The notes under the pieces were generated by a model. That model was given only the letters and a program-made list of their open reading frames with translations. It made no database searches and had not been told where the DNA came from. Both the position numbers and the translations under genes were made by a program. A stretch of 64,000 nt of DNA from Pseudoalteromonas sp. XMcav2-N (GTDB lineage Bacteria; Pseudomonadota; Gammaproteobacteria; Enterobacterales; Alteromonadaceae), in contig NZ_JAMXSF010000020.1 of the NCBI RefSeq assembly GCF_024124545.1, positions 1 to 64,000 on the forward strand. Direction: 5' to 3'. This document shows, piece after piece, positions 46,753 to 56,700 of this stretch (the stretch's first letter is position 1; every line of letters starts with the position of its first letter).

Positions 46753-49017
46753 TTACTTCAGATGGCGCAGGAAATAATCCCACCTGAGCCGCACAAAATG
46801 AGGGTGTTCGTCGAGCACATGGCCCATATTGGGATAGATCATCAAGTCAAAGTGCTTATCTGCCTTGATCAATGCAGACACCAGCTGCATGGTTGCGGCA
46901 GGATGAACATTGGTATCCAGCTCGCCGTGTGCCAGCAATAATTTGCCTTTGAGGTGTTTAGCCCAATGCAGATTAGACTGTTTGTCCCACTCAGGTGTTA
47001 CCGGGTATCCCATCCAGATTTCGTTCCAGCCCGCCTTGTCAACTCGAAAATCATGGTTGCCTGAAGCCGCGACTCCGACCTTGAAGAAGTCCGGATATTT
47101 AAACAAAGCATGAGCCGTATCATAGCCACCAGCGCTAAAGCCAAAGATCCCGACCCGATCTATATCTATAAAGGTATATCGCTTTGCAAGCTGACGGATA
47201 GCAGCAACATGATCATCAGCACCACCGCCGAGGTTTTTAAATGAATACTCATGGAATGTCCGACCCCGCTTGTTGGTGCCTCGTCCATCCATTTTTATCA
47301 CCACAAAACCCAGTTCAGCCAGTGCATTCGCCTGACGCGAGTAAGTGTTAAAAGACTTAGGTGTAAAAAAGTTATGTGGTCCCGTATATATGTCGTCAAT
47401 TACGGGATAGCGTTTGCTGGGATCAAAGTCTGATGGTAAATACATCAAACCATAAACAGTCGTCTTACCATCTGCCGCAAGTGCTTCAAAAGGTTTTGGT
47501 GGACGCCAGCCAGTTGCCATCAGCGCACTGATATCAGCACGCTGAATCTCTTGCAAAACCTCACCCGTGTGACTATCGCGTAACACAGTGACTGGTGCCT
47601 GGGTCGCAGTTGAATAGGTATCAATGACAAATTTAAAGTCAGGAGACAGGCGCGTATCATGCTCTGCTGCTTCAGGAGTAAGCAAAGTCAATCCACTGCC
47701 GTCGAGATTAACTCGGTATAAATGCCGAAAATAAGGATCTCTGTTTGGTTCTCGCCCTGACGCTTCAAAATAGATCTGCTTGCGTTTGATGTCCACCCCA
47801 CGGATCACCCGAACCGTCATCTTTCCCTGTGTAATGGGGTTGAGCAATTTACCACTACTGGCCTGATATAAATACAAATGCTGAAAGCCGTTACGCTGAG
47901 AGCTCCAGATAAAAGCGTCCCGCTCAGGCAGCGCCCGATAGGTCTGTACCCAGGGATCGACATATTTATCATCACGCTCCTCAACCAAAGTACGAACCTG
48001 AGCTGTTTGCGGGTCAATTTCCCGCATAAAATACTGACGATTCCCTCGTCGACGGTCATGGTAAACATAGCGACCGTTTTCCTGCCACCAGCCCCACAGC
48101 GCACTACCATAATAGGTCTGCATTACCGGCGGCACATCCAGCTTTGTCGCTCGCTTTTTCGCAATATCCACCAGCACCAAGCTGGCTTGTGGTAATGTCT
48201 CCTGCCCTGCCGATGGGTAATAATAATGCACTGCTTTTGGCCTCAGGCTCGTCTCATGATCAGACTGAACCAGGGTATATAAGTCTGTGCCACGGCGATC
48301 CAGCTGATAGGTGATTAGATAGCGGCTGTCTTTGGACCACGCCAGTGAAACGCCTTCATGCTGATAGTCTGTGCCCGCCTTAAAGCTGCGAGCCGGATTC
48401 GGATGAGTTGCAGCATAGGGGTTCTCCTCAGTGCCATCCCGGGTAAGTACAGTCCGCTCTTTCGAGTGCCGATTGACTAATACCAGATTGTGGTTTTCAA
48501 CGACCACCTGCCAAAGTCCATTCGCAGAGACGCCTTGTTCTGGTTCTTCGGTCTGCGTTAGCGCCAGGTTGTCACAGGTGTATTCAGGCAAGATACAAGA
48601 CCATTGAGTCTGTTCAATATTAAATTCCAACCGAGACTCGCTGAGCGTAATTTGCTTGAATGGTAATCGCGCTGCTGACACCTCTGTCAGGCCCTCTGCG
48701 CGCAACACATCCGCAATTTTCTGATGATCAAACGCAGCAGACTGTGTGTTCTTACTCGGGTCAACCAGCACAAAGCGGTGACCTTGGCCGTGCTGCTGAA
48801 CAAACCAAAAACGACTCCCCTCATCCAGCCAGTTTGCAGCCAATTTATCGTTTTTGACTAAAGAGGCGAGATTTTGCGGCAAAAATTGTTCAGCCCGTAA
48901 ATAGAGCTTCTGACTATCTCTTTGTTGCTCTGCCTTTGATTTCCCGACGGGAAGGCTCTGACAGGCTGTCAGTATCAGGCTTGAGCTGACTAATAGTACC
49001 AGTGTGCGTTGTAACAT
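46753..49017 (-). CDS. DPP-IV-like S9 peptidase, lipoprotein
   Basis: 754 residues. The N terminus is a lipoprotein signal (MLQRTLVLLVSSSLILTAC, Cys19), so it should be anchored facing the periplasm or outer membrane. A beta-propeller (DPP-IV N-terminal region, about 60-500) precedes an alpha/beta hydrolase with Ser about 627 in GFSAGG, Asp about 701 in GELDTN and His about 733 in NMGHVLDEH. The family removes dipeptides after proline or cleaves short peptides. The usual Trp or Tyr of GWSYGG is replaced (GFSAGG). ATG 49017 has AGGAG at 8 nt; the frame opens 30 bases further up without such a site. Peptide nutrition or processing of secreted peptides are both possible. Confidence 0.92.
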   Translation of the reverse strand: MLQRTLVLLVSSSLILTACQSLPVGKSKAEQQRDSQKLYLRAEQFLPQNLASLVKNDKLAANWLDEGSRFWFVQQHGQGHRFVLVDPSKNTQSAAFDHQKIADVLRAEGLTEVSAARLPFKQITLSESRLEFNIEQTQWSCILPEYTCDNLALTQTEEPEQGVSANGLWQVVVENHNLVLVNRHSKERTVLTRDGTEENPYAATHPNPARSFKAGTDYQHEGVSLAWSKDSRYLITYQLDRRGTDLYTLVQSDHETSLRPKAVHYYYPSAGQETLPQASLVLVDIAKKRATKLDVPPVMQTYYGSALWGWWQENGRYVYHDRRRGNRQYFMREIDPQTAQVRTLVEERDDKYVDPWVQTYRALPERDAFIWSSQRNGFQHLYLYQASSGKLLNPITQGKMTVRVIRGVDIKRKQIYFEASGREPNRDPYFRHLYRVNLDGSGLTLLTPEAAEHDTRLSPDFKFVIDTYSTATQAPVTVLRDSHTGEVLQEIQRADISALMATGWRPPKPFEALAADGKTTVYGLMYLPSDFDPSKRYPVIDDIYTGPHNFFTPKSFNTYSRQANALAELGFVVIKMDGRGTNKRGRTFHEYSFKNLGGGADDHVAAIRQLAKRYTFIDIDRVGIFGFSAGGYDTAHALFKYPDFFKVGVAASGNHDFRVDKAGWNEIWMGYPVTPEWDKQSNLHWAKHLKGKLLLAHGELDTNVHPAATMQLVSALIKADKHFDLMIYPNMGHVLDEHPHFVRLRWDYFLRHLK

Positions 49018-49144
49018 AAGACGGTCTCCTAAACCAAAAAAGCCCACCGTACTAAAGTGATTCGGGTAGGCGGGAGAAATACCAGGTTTTCAGCCCAGTA
49101 GGGCTGAGCTTGGGCTGCTCAAGTGAAAATACCGGCTGCCATCC

Positions 49145-49172
49145 ACGGGCATATACTGATGTACATGCCCGT
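49145..49172 (-). terminator. Hairpin 12 bp after the TonB receptor gene
   Basis: 8-bp perfect outer stem ACGGGCAT/ATGCCCGT (49145-49152 with 49165-49172), extended inward by TAC/GTA with one mismatch. No T-run follows on the minus strand, so termination would be weak or Rho-assisted. Confidence 0.4.
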
Positions 49173-49183
49173 CAGAGTTTCAT

Positions 49184-51811
49184 TTAAAAAGAATAGGTAT
49201 ACTTAAGCTGAATGGTTCTACCTATGATGTTGTGAACACGTGTAGTGTACCCTCGAGTGTATTCGTCATTGACCGGCGGCAGCTTGTCAAAGGCATTAGT
49301 CACAATGACCTTAAGCAGACCGTATTCATCAAAATTATACCCAGCGCCCAGATTGACGGTGGTCATTGAAGGAAAGTCCTGCCATTCTTTGCCAATTTCA
49401 ATGTCTTCTGGCGATTCACCATCGAACGAACCTATGTATCGGACGGTTGCGAAACCTTCGAAATCACCATAGCGATAATTGGTTTTGAAACTAGCCCGAT
49501 ACTCGGGTCTGTTAATAAAACCAACATGCTCATAAACAGGATCCGAATTGGTCTTCTGGAATTCATACTTAAGTACTTTGCTCAGTTCTAAGTTGAATTT
49601 CAAAGTCCCCATGTCTTCAAGATCAACTCTGGCGGCGAATGACGCATCTATACCCGATGTATCCAGGCCCAGATAGTTGGTCACAGTAGAGCCAATCTCA
49701 ACCATTTCATCTTCACGAGGCAATGATGTGTCACGCTTAACATACAGCCCACTGTAATTACCCAAGTTACCTAAGTATTCTTCATCAAGTACCGTGCGCC
49801 CGCTAATGTCTTTAATCTCATTGGTGATCTCAATATTCCAATAATCTAATGTCATATCAAAATCTTCTGTTAGATTATAGGCAAAGCCAAAAGACACCTG
49901 CTCTGATTCTTCTGGCTCCAGATCAGGGTTTGAAAACGAGCGGACTGGCACGCTTTGATTGTCACATAAGTCTGACGTAGCGCGTTGCGCTTTGGGAACT
50001 GGGTTGCAATACTTAGGATCCCATAACCCATAGTAGCCAATACTTTCCTCACCGATGGCTTCATTCAGGTCTGCCACACGAAAGCCCTGACTGAAAGAGC
50101 CTCGAACAACCAAATCTTCTGTCACTTCATATCTGGCAGACAGGCTGCTCGATAACTGCCCCTGATCAGGCAAGCTATATGAGTCATACCGAGTTGCAGC
50201 AGAGACGGTCAATGTATCAAGTATCGGCGCTTCAACCTCTAAATAAGCCGCCCGATAATTTCGGCTACCCACAACATCGCCACCATAGGCGCCTTTGACG
50301 TTTCCTGAGTTTGACTGTGCATCTTGCTCATCAAACAATTCCAGTGAACGGTATTCGGCCCCGATAGCATAGCCAATTGCACCACCTTCGAGCTCAAATG
50401 GGAGTGTGCTTGACCAGTCAATCGTTACGGCCTTGGTCGTACTTTTACCCAGTCTGTGTTGGCTATGACGAAAGCTGTCCAGCACCTCTTCTGTCGCTTT
50501 ATCACCACCACCATACGCAAGGGGGTTGTAGAGGCCCTCTTCAACCGCTTCATCAAACTTATCTACGAAATAGTAGTAGTTTGACTCCTGCACAAAGCTA
50601 TCTTTACTATGTGCCAAATTAACTGACAAACGACCTTCATCAAGGTCCCAGTTAATACCGGTGTTGATATCCAGTAACTCTGTTCTAAATGTAAACTCTC
50701 TGGGTAATGCGCCTTCCATGTAGTGGTAATATGTAATATCACGTGCGTCGGCAGTGCCGGCTGTAGGGTTATTTACGTGATCTGCTGCGAGCGTACCACT
50801 CGCCCACATAGGAGTAGCCGATGTGAAGTTCTTATCACGTGTGTGCAAAATGGAGTTATAGAACTCAACATCATCATTAATTTCATAGGTAAAATTGGTG
50901 AAAATTGATGTTTTTTCAACCTTTGGCAAGTAGTACTTCCCATCGAAGACATCGTACCCACATTGCTTACCCATATTACCGTCACGGTCGCGAATGTTTT
51001 CTGTAGGGCAGTCCGGGCCCGGGCTATAAATCCGCTCCCCATCTTCATTTTCATAGCTGTATGACCCCCACGGAGAATAGCGAGAACTCCAGCGCTTTTC
51101 ATTATGCTCTGCATCTAAATGAGGGCGGTCACCGCCGCGCAGGCTTTCGTTCGTCTGGTGCTCCAACACAACAAGTATCGAGCTTTTATCATTGCTGGTG
51201 CCATAGGTCAGTGCGCCACCTTGCTGCCCTGCTCCACCACGAGTTGCTTGTGATGCATTCACGGAAAGCTGCATACCGTCATAGTCTTTCTTGGTAATAA
51301 TATTGATAACCCCACCCATTGCATCAGATCCGTATATTGATGATGCGCCATCCCGCAGGATCTCAATTCTTTCTACTACTTCAATGGGTATCAGATTGAC
51401 GTTTGTGCTTGAGCCATAGTTTGAAGCTGACGTTGCTACACGACGGCCATTCACTAGCGTGAGGGTACGGTTAGAGCCTAACCCCCTGAGATTAGATGCG
51501 GAAAAATTACCCGCAGAGTTGTTTGAGTGGGCAATAGAAGTACCTGCTGAGTTAAAAATACTTTCAGCCAAAACACTGGCTATGTCGTTCAGCCCCGTTG
51601 CCACTATGTCTGATTTCGAAATAACAGAGACGGGTTTCGCTGTTTCCATATCTGTTCTTTGGATCCGCGAGCCTGTCACCTCTATCCGCTCAGGCTCATT
51701 CGCTCCACTTTCATCATTTGCTGCGGCAAACGAATGACCACTGGCAGACGCGACCGCTAAAGCAATCATATTCATGACAAAAGCCCGACTTACATTCCCA
51801 TTGTGACGCAT
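49184..51811 (-). CDS. TonB-dependent outer-membrane receptor
   Basis: 875 residues. Signal peptide about 1-30 (ALAVASASGHSFAA), TonB-box/plug region (RIEVTGSRIQR, then SVISKSDI and NVNLIPIEVVERIEILRDGASSIYGSDAMGGVINII), a long 22-strand barrel region, and a terminal aromatic residue (YTYSF) typical of outer-membrane barrels. The IQR-type plug is common in Alteromonadales receptors for peptides or carbohydrates; iron complexes are also possible. ATG 51811 has AGGAG at 8 nt; the upstream in-frame start at 51871 lacks one. Its neighbour in the same direction is the lipoprotein peptidase, suggesting a peptide-use pair. Confidence 0.93.
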   Translation of the reverse strand: MRHNGNVSRAFVMNMIALAVASASGHSFAAANDESGANEPERIEVTGSRIQRTDMETAKPVSVISKSDIVATGLNDIASVLAESIFNSAGTSIAHSNNSAGNFSASNLRGLGSNRTLTLVNGRRVATSASNYGSSTNVNLIPIEVVERIEILRDGASSIYGSDAMGGVINIITKKDYDGMQLSVNASQATRGGAGQQGGALTYGTSNDKSSILVVLEHQTNESLRGGDRPHLDAEHNEKRWSSRYSPWGSYSYENEDGERIYSPGPDCPTENIRDRDGNMGKQCGYDVFDGKYYLPKVEKTSIFTNFTYEINDDVEFYNSILHTRDKNFTSATPMWASGTLAADHVNNPTAGTADARDITYYHYMEGALPREFTFRTELLDINTGINWDLDEGRLSVNLAHSKDSFVQESNYYYFVDKFDEAVEEGLYNPLAYGGGDKATEEVLDSFRHSQHRLGKSTTKAVTIDWSSTLPFELEGGAIGYAIGAEYRSLELFDEQDAQSNSGNVKGAYGGDVVGSRNYRAAYLEVEAPILDTLTVSAATRYDSYSLPDQGQLSSSLSARYEVTEDLVVRGSFSQGFRVADLNEAIGEESIGYYGLWDPKYCNPVPKAQRATSDLCDNQSVPVRSFSNPDLEPEESEQVSFGFAYNLTEDFDMTLDYWNIEITNEIKDISGRTVLDEEYLGNLGNYSGLYVKRDTSLPREDEMVEIGSTVTNYLGLDTSGIDASFAARVDLEDMGTLKFNLELSKVLKYEFQKTNSDPVYEHVGFINRPEYRASFKTNYRYGDFEGFATVRYIGSFDGESPEDIEIGKEWQDFPSMTTVNLGAGYNFDEYGLLKVIVTNAFDKLPPVNDEYTRGYTTRVHNIIGRTIQLKYTYSF

Positions 51812-51908
51812 TACTGTACTCCTACGTGTATCAATTATTATTTTTCCTGATGGAGCAATTACCAAATTCAATAATTTGTCCCCAGTATCATACTTACGCT
51901 ACCCTCAA

Positions 51909-51923
51909 TGCATATTGTATGCA
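51909..51923. promoter_or_regulatory. Dyad TGCATA-TTG-TATGCA
   Basis: Perfect 6-base arms with a 3-base centre, about 100 bp upstream of the receptor start; a second overlapping dyad ATATTG/CAATAT covers 51912-51927. A regulator site is possible, but short dyads are frequent in AT-rich DNA. Confidence 0.3.
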
Positions 51924-52144
51924 ATATATTAAATATCAATTCAGCAAAAATATGACAAAAGTATGGTTCTAAGCACAATTAAATAAAGTAGGAAAAAGAC
52001 TTAAAAACACAGTTATCAATCTGAAATTAAAGGAAAGAATTACCCTCCCTTCTACGCACTTAGAGAACCAGGAAAATAGACTTTAGTAGTAAAGAAATAT
52101 GACAGCACCAGATAAGTGCTGCCTGAGAGAGAAATGTTCAGCTA

Positions 52145-52169
52145 TTTTTAGATTTACCAAATCTAAAAA
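52145..52169 (-). terminator. AT-rich hairpin after the propeller gene
   Basis: Perfect 11-bp stem TTTTTAGATTT/AAATCTAAAAA (52145-52155, 52159-52169) with a 3-base loop, 36 bp after the stop. The stem itself carries the T-run. It may serve both strands. Confidence 0.45.
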
Positions 52170-52205
52170 CAATCCGATTTTTATCAACTAAGAAGAGCGA
52201 CGCCA

Positions 52206-53375
52206 TTACTCTTCAAAAACATGCACATAACCATCCAGGTCCGGCACTATCACTTTGCCATAACCCACAGCCGGCGCACCATAGACACCACCGTGCACAA
52301 ACCCGTCAATAGCTTTGGGTTGATAGTGCCACTGCTGCTGACCTGTCTGACCATCCACAGCAAAGAAGCCGCGCTTGGTCTCATACCAGCCGGGTTCATC
52401 ATGGCCTGTCGCACCGATATACACAGTGCCATTGCTCACAACCGGCTGTCCCCAGCTCCAGCCACCGGTTTCGAATTGCCAGATCAGGTTACCACTTCGG
52501 GCATGAAACTTATTGAGTAAGTTGGAATCTGAGCTGCCGATATAAAAGTGCTCACCATCTGCGGCGGCTGTTGCCGATGACTCAACCCAGGAACCGCCCG
52601 GATACGCTTGTTGCCATAGCAGCGCACCACTGTTTGGGTCCAGTCCATACAGATGGGTGTCCCGAGAGCCTATCACCAGCACATCGTCCACCACCAGTGG
52701 GCTGGAAGTCAGTGCTCCTTTGGTTTCATATTGCCAAACCCGTTCACCACTTTGTGCGTTCAGGGCATACACCGAGCCATCCCAGCTGCTGACAAACACT
52801 AAGCCGTTGTAATGTGCTGGTGTGGTACGAATTTTACCCTGGGTTTTAAAGTGCCAAAGGACCTCACCAGAAAATCGCGAAAGCGCATAAAGCTGACCAT
52901 CGCCACTACCGATAAAAACTTTATCGCCGTGGACCAGCGCACTGGATTTGGTATAGTCAAACTCCCATGGCGCATGATCGGCCGGTAAAATGCGCTCTAC
53001 AACCGCATCATTCAGACTGGTGCGCCACAATAACTTCCCCTGCCAGCGATTGAGCGCATAAAGGTAACCATCATCGCTGCTTACAAAGATCTGATGATTT
53101 TTTATAGTCGGCTTTGAACGCACCAGGCCACCCGTTTTAAACGACCAGGCGAGTTTGGGTCGGTCAATATTCAGAGCATAGAGGTGGCCATCATCACTGC
53201 CAAAATATGCGGTATGGTCGCGCAGCGTAATGCCTCCCCAGTTTTCTCCTTTCACCTGATAACTAAACAGATAATCGCCACTTGCAGCAAGTGCAGTCTG
53301 AGCGACATCATGGCTGAGCCCGGCAAGTAGTAAACTGGCCAATCCAAATTGTTGAAGTGTTTTTACTGAGTTCAT
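52206..53375 (-). CDS. Secreted PQQ/BamB-type beta-propeller protein
   Basis: 389 residues. Signal peptide about 1-31 (LASLLLAGLSHDVAQTALA), then repeated propeller blades of about 40 residues with the pattern G-D-G-x-LYALN-x-x-x-G-x-x-xW, for example near SDDGYLYALNRWQGKLLW, GDGQLYALSRFSGEVLWHF and SWDGSVYALNAQSGERVW. Such repeats occur in BamB, PQQ dehydrogenases and binding proteins. No cytochrome motif or dehydrogenase catalytic region is recognisable, so a binding or scaffold role is likelier than PQQ catalysis. ATG 53375 has AAGGAG at 6 nt. It stands alone between two intergenic regions and is divergent from the second NRPS gene. Confidence 0.85.
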   Translation of the reverse strand: MNSVKTLQQFGLASLLLAGLSHDVAQTALAASGDYLFSYQVKGENWGGITLRDHTAYFGSDDGHLYALNIDRPKLAWSFKTGGLVRSKPTIKNHQIFVSSDDGYLYALNRWQGKLLWRTSLNDAVVERILPADHAPWEFDYTKSSALVHGDKVFIGSGDGQLYALSRFSGEVLWHFKTQGKIRTTPAHYNGLVFVSSWDGSVYALNAQSGERVWQYETKGALTSSPLVVDDVLVIGSRDTHLYGLDPNSGALLWQQAYPGGSWVESSATAAADGEHFYIGSSDSNLLNKFHARSGNLIWQFETGGWSWGQPVVSNGTVYIGATGHDEPGWYETKRGFFAVDGQTGQQQWHYQPKAIDGFVHGGVYGAPAVGYGKVIVPDLDGYVHVFEE

Positions 53376-53749
53376 GGTGTTCTCCTTATGTGGTTTGCAG
53401 TCACACTGGAGAAACACGGCTTAAATGTCCTGAAAGTGTGCTGAAACATTCTTAAGGATCCTTAACCCTAACTATTTAGTTTTCAAACCGACTAACGAAA
53501 TACTGTTAGACCTCTGTTTTTAAAGCTTTTAATTTTCATTCTCCAGCGCTAAACCTCTTATCAATGACAAAAATATGAAATTATTTATACAACTTCACAT
53601 TCTTTGCGCATTTCCTTTCTAGCTTTAAATACAGCGAAGCAGTCGGCTGCTTTGAGTACATTTTGGCACCGTTTCACGACACATCAGACCTGTGGGCAGA
53701 GTTCTGGGATCAGTACTAAAACGGGCAACGCCACAGAAGGAATATTGAA
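53376..53749. promoter_or_regulatory. Divergent intergenic region (374 bp)
   Basis: Lies between the minus-strand propeller gene and the plus-strand NRPS gene, so it should hold promoters for both. No gene was seen. A 14-bp palindrome is the only clear structure. Confidence 0.55.
53452..53465. promoter_or_regulatory. Perfect 14-bp palindrome TTAAGGATCCTTAA
   Basis: Self-complementary over 14 bases, about 77 bp upstream of the propeller gene and 285 bp upstream of the NRPS gene. A shared operator is possible. Confidence 0.35.
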
Positions 53750-56700
53750 ATGAACGATTTAACAACCAAACAACATACACTGAATGCGTTTAAATCACGT
53801 GTTATCTCACAACTGGGCTGCCACGAGCTGGTCCATGAACAATTGCAAATTGCGAACGACAGTGTACTGAATCCCGACACCCTGAAATACCACATTGGAG
53901 GCTTGTTTCATCTGCGAGGAGATCTTTGCGCACAGGACCTGGTCAAACAGGTTACTTTAGTATTTAACCACCTGTGCGGCGAAAGCGAGCTGGATCTGGA
54001 TATGACACAGACACTTGCCGATCAGGCACAGGCCCGGGCATTTTCTGAGCAATTTAAACAACGTCCGTTTGAACTGGCACACGGTGCACTGGTGCGTATT
54101 GCATTAAGACCCGCGGCACAGGGGGGCTATTTTTTGGTGTTAGTTGTCCACCATATTTTACTCGACGGGCTCAGCCTTTACCGGCTGTTTTGCAAGGCGC
54201 TGGCGATGCTATCGATGTCGGTTGAGAAGATCACCACCGAACTGGCTCAGATGCGTTATCACAATACGCACAAGTACTCGGCCCACCATCTGGCATTCTG
54301 GCAGACATACCTGCAAGACTTACCCGATTTTATGTTTGACTATATTCCGCCAACACAGGCAGGCACACAGACACTAAGCGCACACTTTTCGGTGCCCAAT
54401 ACTCAGATACATGCGCTGCAAAGTCTCTGTCAGCAACACAATGTGGGTTTTCATGTTTACATTGCCCATCTGCTGGGTGAATTCTATCAGCATCATTTTA
54501 AGCAGTCCGTGGTGGTTGGGTATGCGCTCAATAATCAGCGCAGAGACCAGCACAGCTATGGCATGTCATCTAAAGTGCTACCACAGATAGTGTCGCCAGC
54601 CGGGCAAACCTTTATCGATTCTGTCAAGTCGCTACAATCCGACTTTAATCAGCTGTTTCGAAAAAGCCAGGTACCGATTGGTGAAATCAATCAATGTGCT
54701 GCGGTGTCGGCCAGTGCCCGCAATTTGGTGTTTGATGTCATGATAAACTACCTCAACCCCGGCGCTTTGCTGGATGATATAGACGGGGTCGAGCTTACCA
54801 GTGAAATGCTGGTGCAATCCGATCACTCTCATCCGGTGTCTGTTAACTTAGTATATAACGAGCACAGTGGCATGGAGGTCATGCTCAGTGCCAATCCGGC
54901 TTACGTGACACCAGCACATCTGCAGCAACTGAGCGCACTACTGGAAAAAGCGCTGCGTCAGGGCGCACAACAGACACTGCAGTTTAGTCAGCCCCATGAA
55001 ATCCCAGCGCTGAATGAATGGCAATTTACACGTGGCAAACGTCACCCGTTGAGCGCTTCTGACCTGCCAGGTCGGGTGATCCGCTGTACTGCAAACAATA
55101 CTCCCGAGGCCGTTGCGATCCGCGACCACCATGGAAAACAGTATAGTTATCAACGGCTTAATTCACACCAACAAAAGATTGCCCATTGGTTGCTTGCCAA
55201 TACCTTGGCGCAGCAAAACATCGCGGTGGTTATGGAGCATACTGCCGATATGGTTGCAACCATGCTGGCCTGCCTGAACACGGGCCGGGTGATAGTGCCG
55301 GTTAACGTCGATGCTGAGGTCAGCTATGTCGAAGACATACTTACCCGTGCCAAAGCAGCGTGTGCAATTGTGGACAACCCACACTGGGCCAGCGCACTTA
55401 GCCAGTTTAACGTTGCCACCATAGAGTCTGTCTTTGAGCCGCAAAACAGCGCAGGTGCTCAGTTACATAACCACGCTGTGTGTCTGGATTCACTTGCTTA
55501 TCTGGTCTTTAGCTCCGGTACCACCGGTGTGCCCAAAGGTATTATGCTGGCACAGCGCACACTGGCAAATCTGTGCCTGCATCACCGTCTTGATCCCAAC
55601 TTGTCTGCTCCGGCACACGTGCTGAACACCACAGCTCTCGGTTTTGATGTGGCCATCCAGACCATACTCACTACACTGTGCTGTGGAGGCACTTTACATC
55701 TCACCACCTCAAATGTGCGCAAAGAAGCGGCCAATATTCTCGATAATGTCGTCAATAACCAGATCTCCAGACTGATAGTCACCCCCAGTTTGCTGCATAT
55801 ACTGGCCGCTCAGGCGAGCTTTATTGAGAACCCATTTAAGACGCTGAACCAGATCATTGTGTCTGGCGAACAAATGGTGATGAGCGAGCAGGTACGTACC
55901 TTCTTACAGAACTCAGGCGCCACTTTAATCAATCAATACGGGCCCGCCGAAACCCATGTGGTTACTCAGCACAGCCTCCATGATTTGGCCTCGCTGGCCA
56001 ACGGCGATGCGGTACCCATAGGTCGGCCTATATGCAATGTCAGGCTGGCGATGCGTCAAAGTAGTCACCTGAACAGCGACAACCAGGGAGTGTTATATAT
56101 TGGCGGCCCCAGCGTAGCGCTTGAATATATTCAGGCTCCTCAGCTCAGCGCCGAGCGATTTGTCCACTTGCCCGCACCTGCACACGCATCGCTGTTTTTT
56201 AATAGCCGGGACCGTGTTATCAGATTGCCAGAAGACAGATTATTGTTCAGCGGCAGGGAGGATGACTCGGTTAAGGTGCGTGGCCGTTTTGTAAACCTTA
56301 AAACGGTGGAAAAACGACTCATGGCCATCGCTGGTGTCGCCGATGCCTGCGCGACCACATACCGTAGCCATGGTGTGATGAGGCTGATTGCCTTTGTGAC
56401 CTCCACCGCTAAGGAGCACGACCTGTCATCTTTGAATATTCGTCAAAAACTCCTTAATAGCGCACCAAACTGGCTGGTGCCAGACACCTTAGTGCCCACT
56501 GGCACTTTCCCAAGAACCGCTAATGGCAAGGTCGATACCAGGCGTTTGCTGGCCGAGTTTGAAAACAAACAACACGCTCTAACTTCGACTAACACTGAGC
56601 AGTCCAGCCAGAAAAGCCTCATTGAGCAACAAGTGCTGGCCGTACTGGCACAAAAATGCAGTGTTCATCCACCCACCCTTGAGGAAGACTTACGCACCTG

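Larger units (their letters stand above)
51812..52205 (-). promoter_or_regulatory. Intergenic region upstream of the TonB receptor (394 bp)
   Basis: AT-rich, without a credible gene. It contains a 15-bp dyad near the receptor gene and a hairpin near the propeller gene's stop, so it should hold the receptor promoter and the end of the upstream transcript. Confidence 0.55.

Noticed and set aside
49091..49106. Hairpin CAGCCC/GGGCTG as terminator of the TonB receptor gene
   Set aside because: On the minus strand it is followed by A-rich sequence, not T; on the plus strand there is no upstream gene to end.
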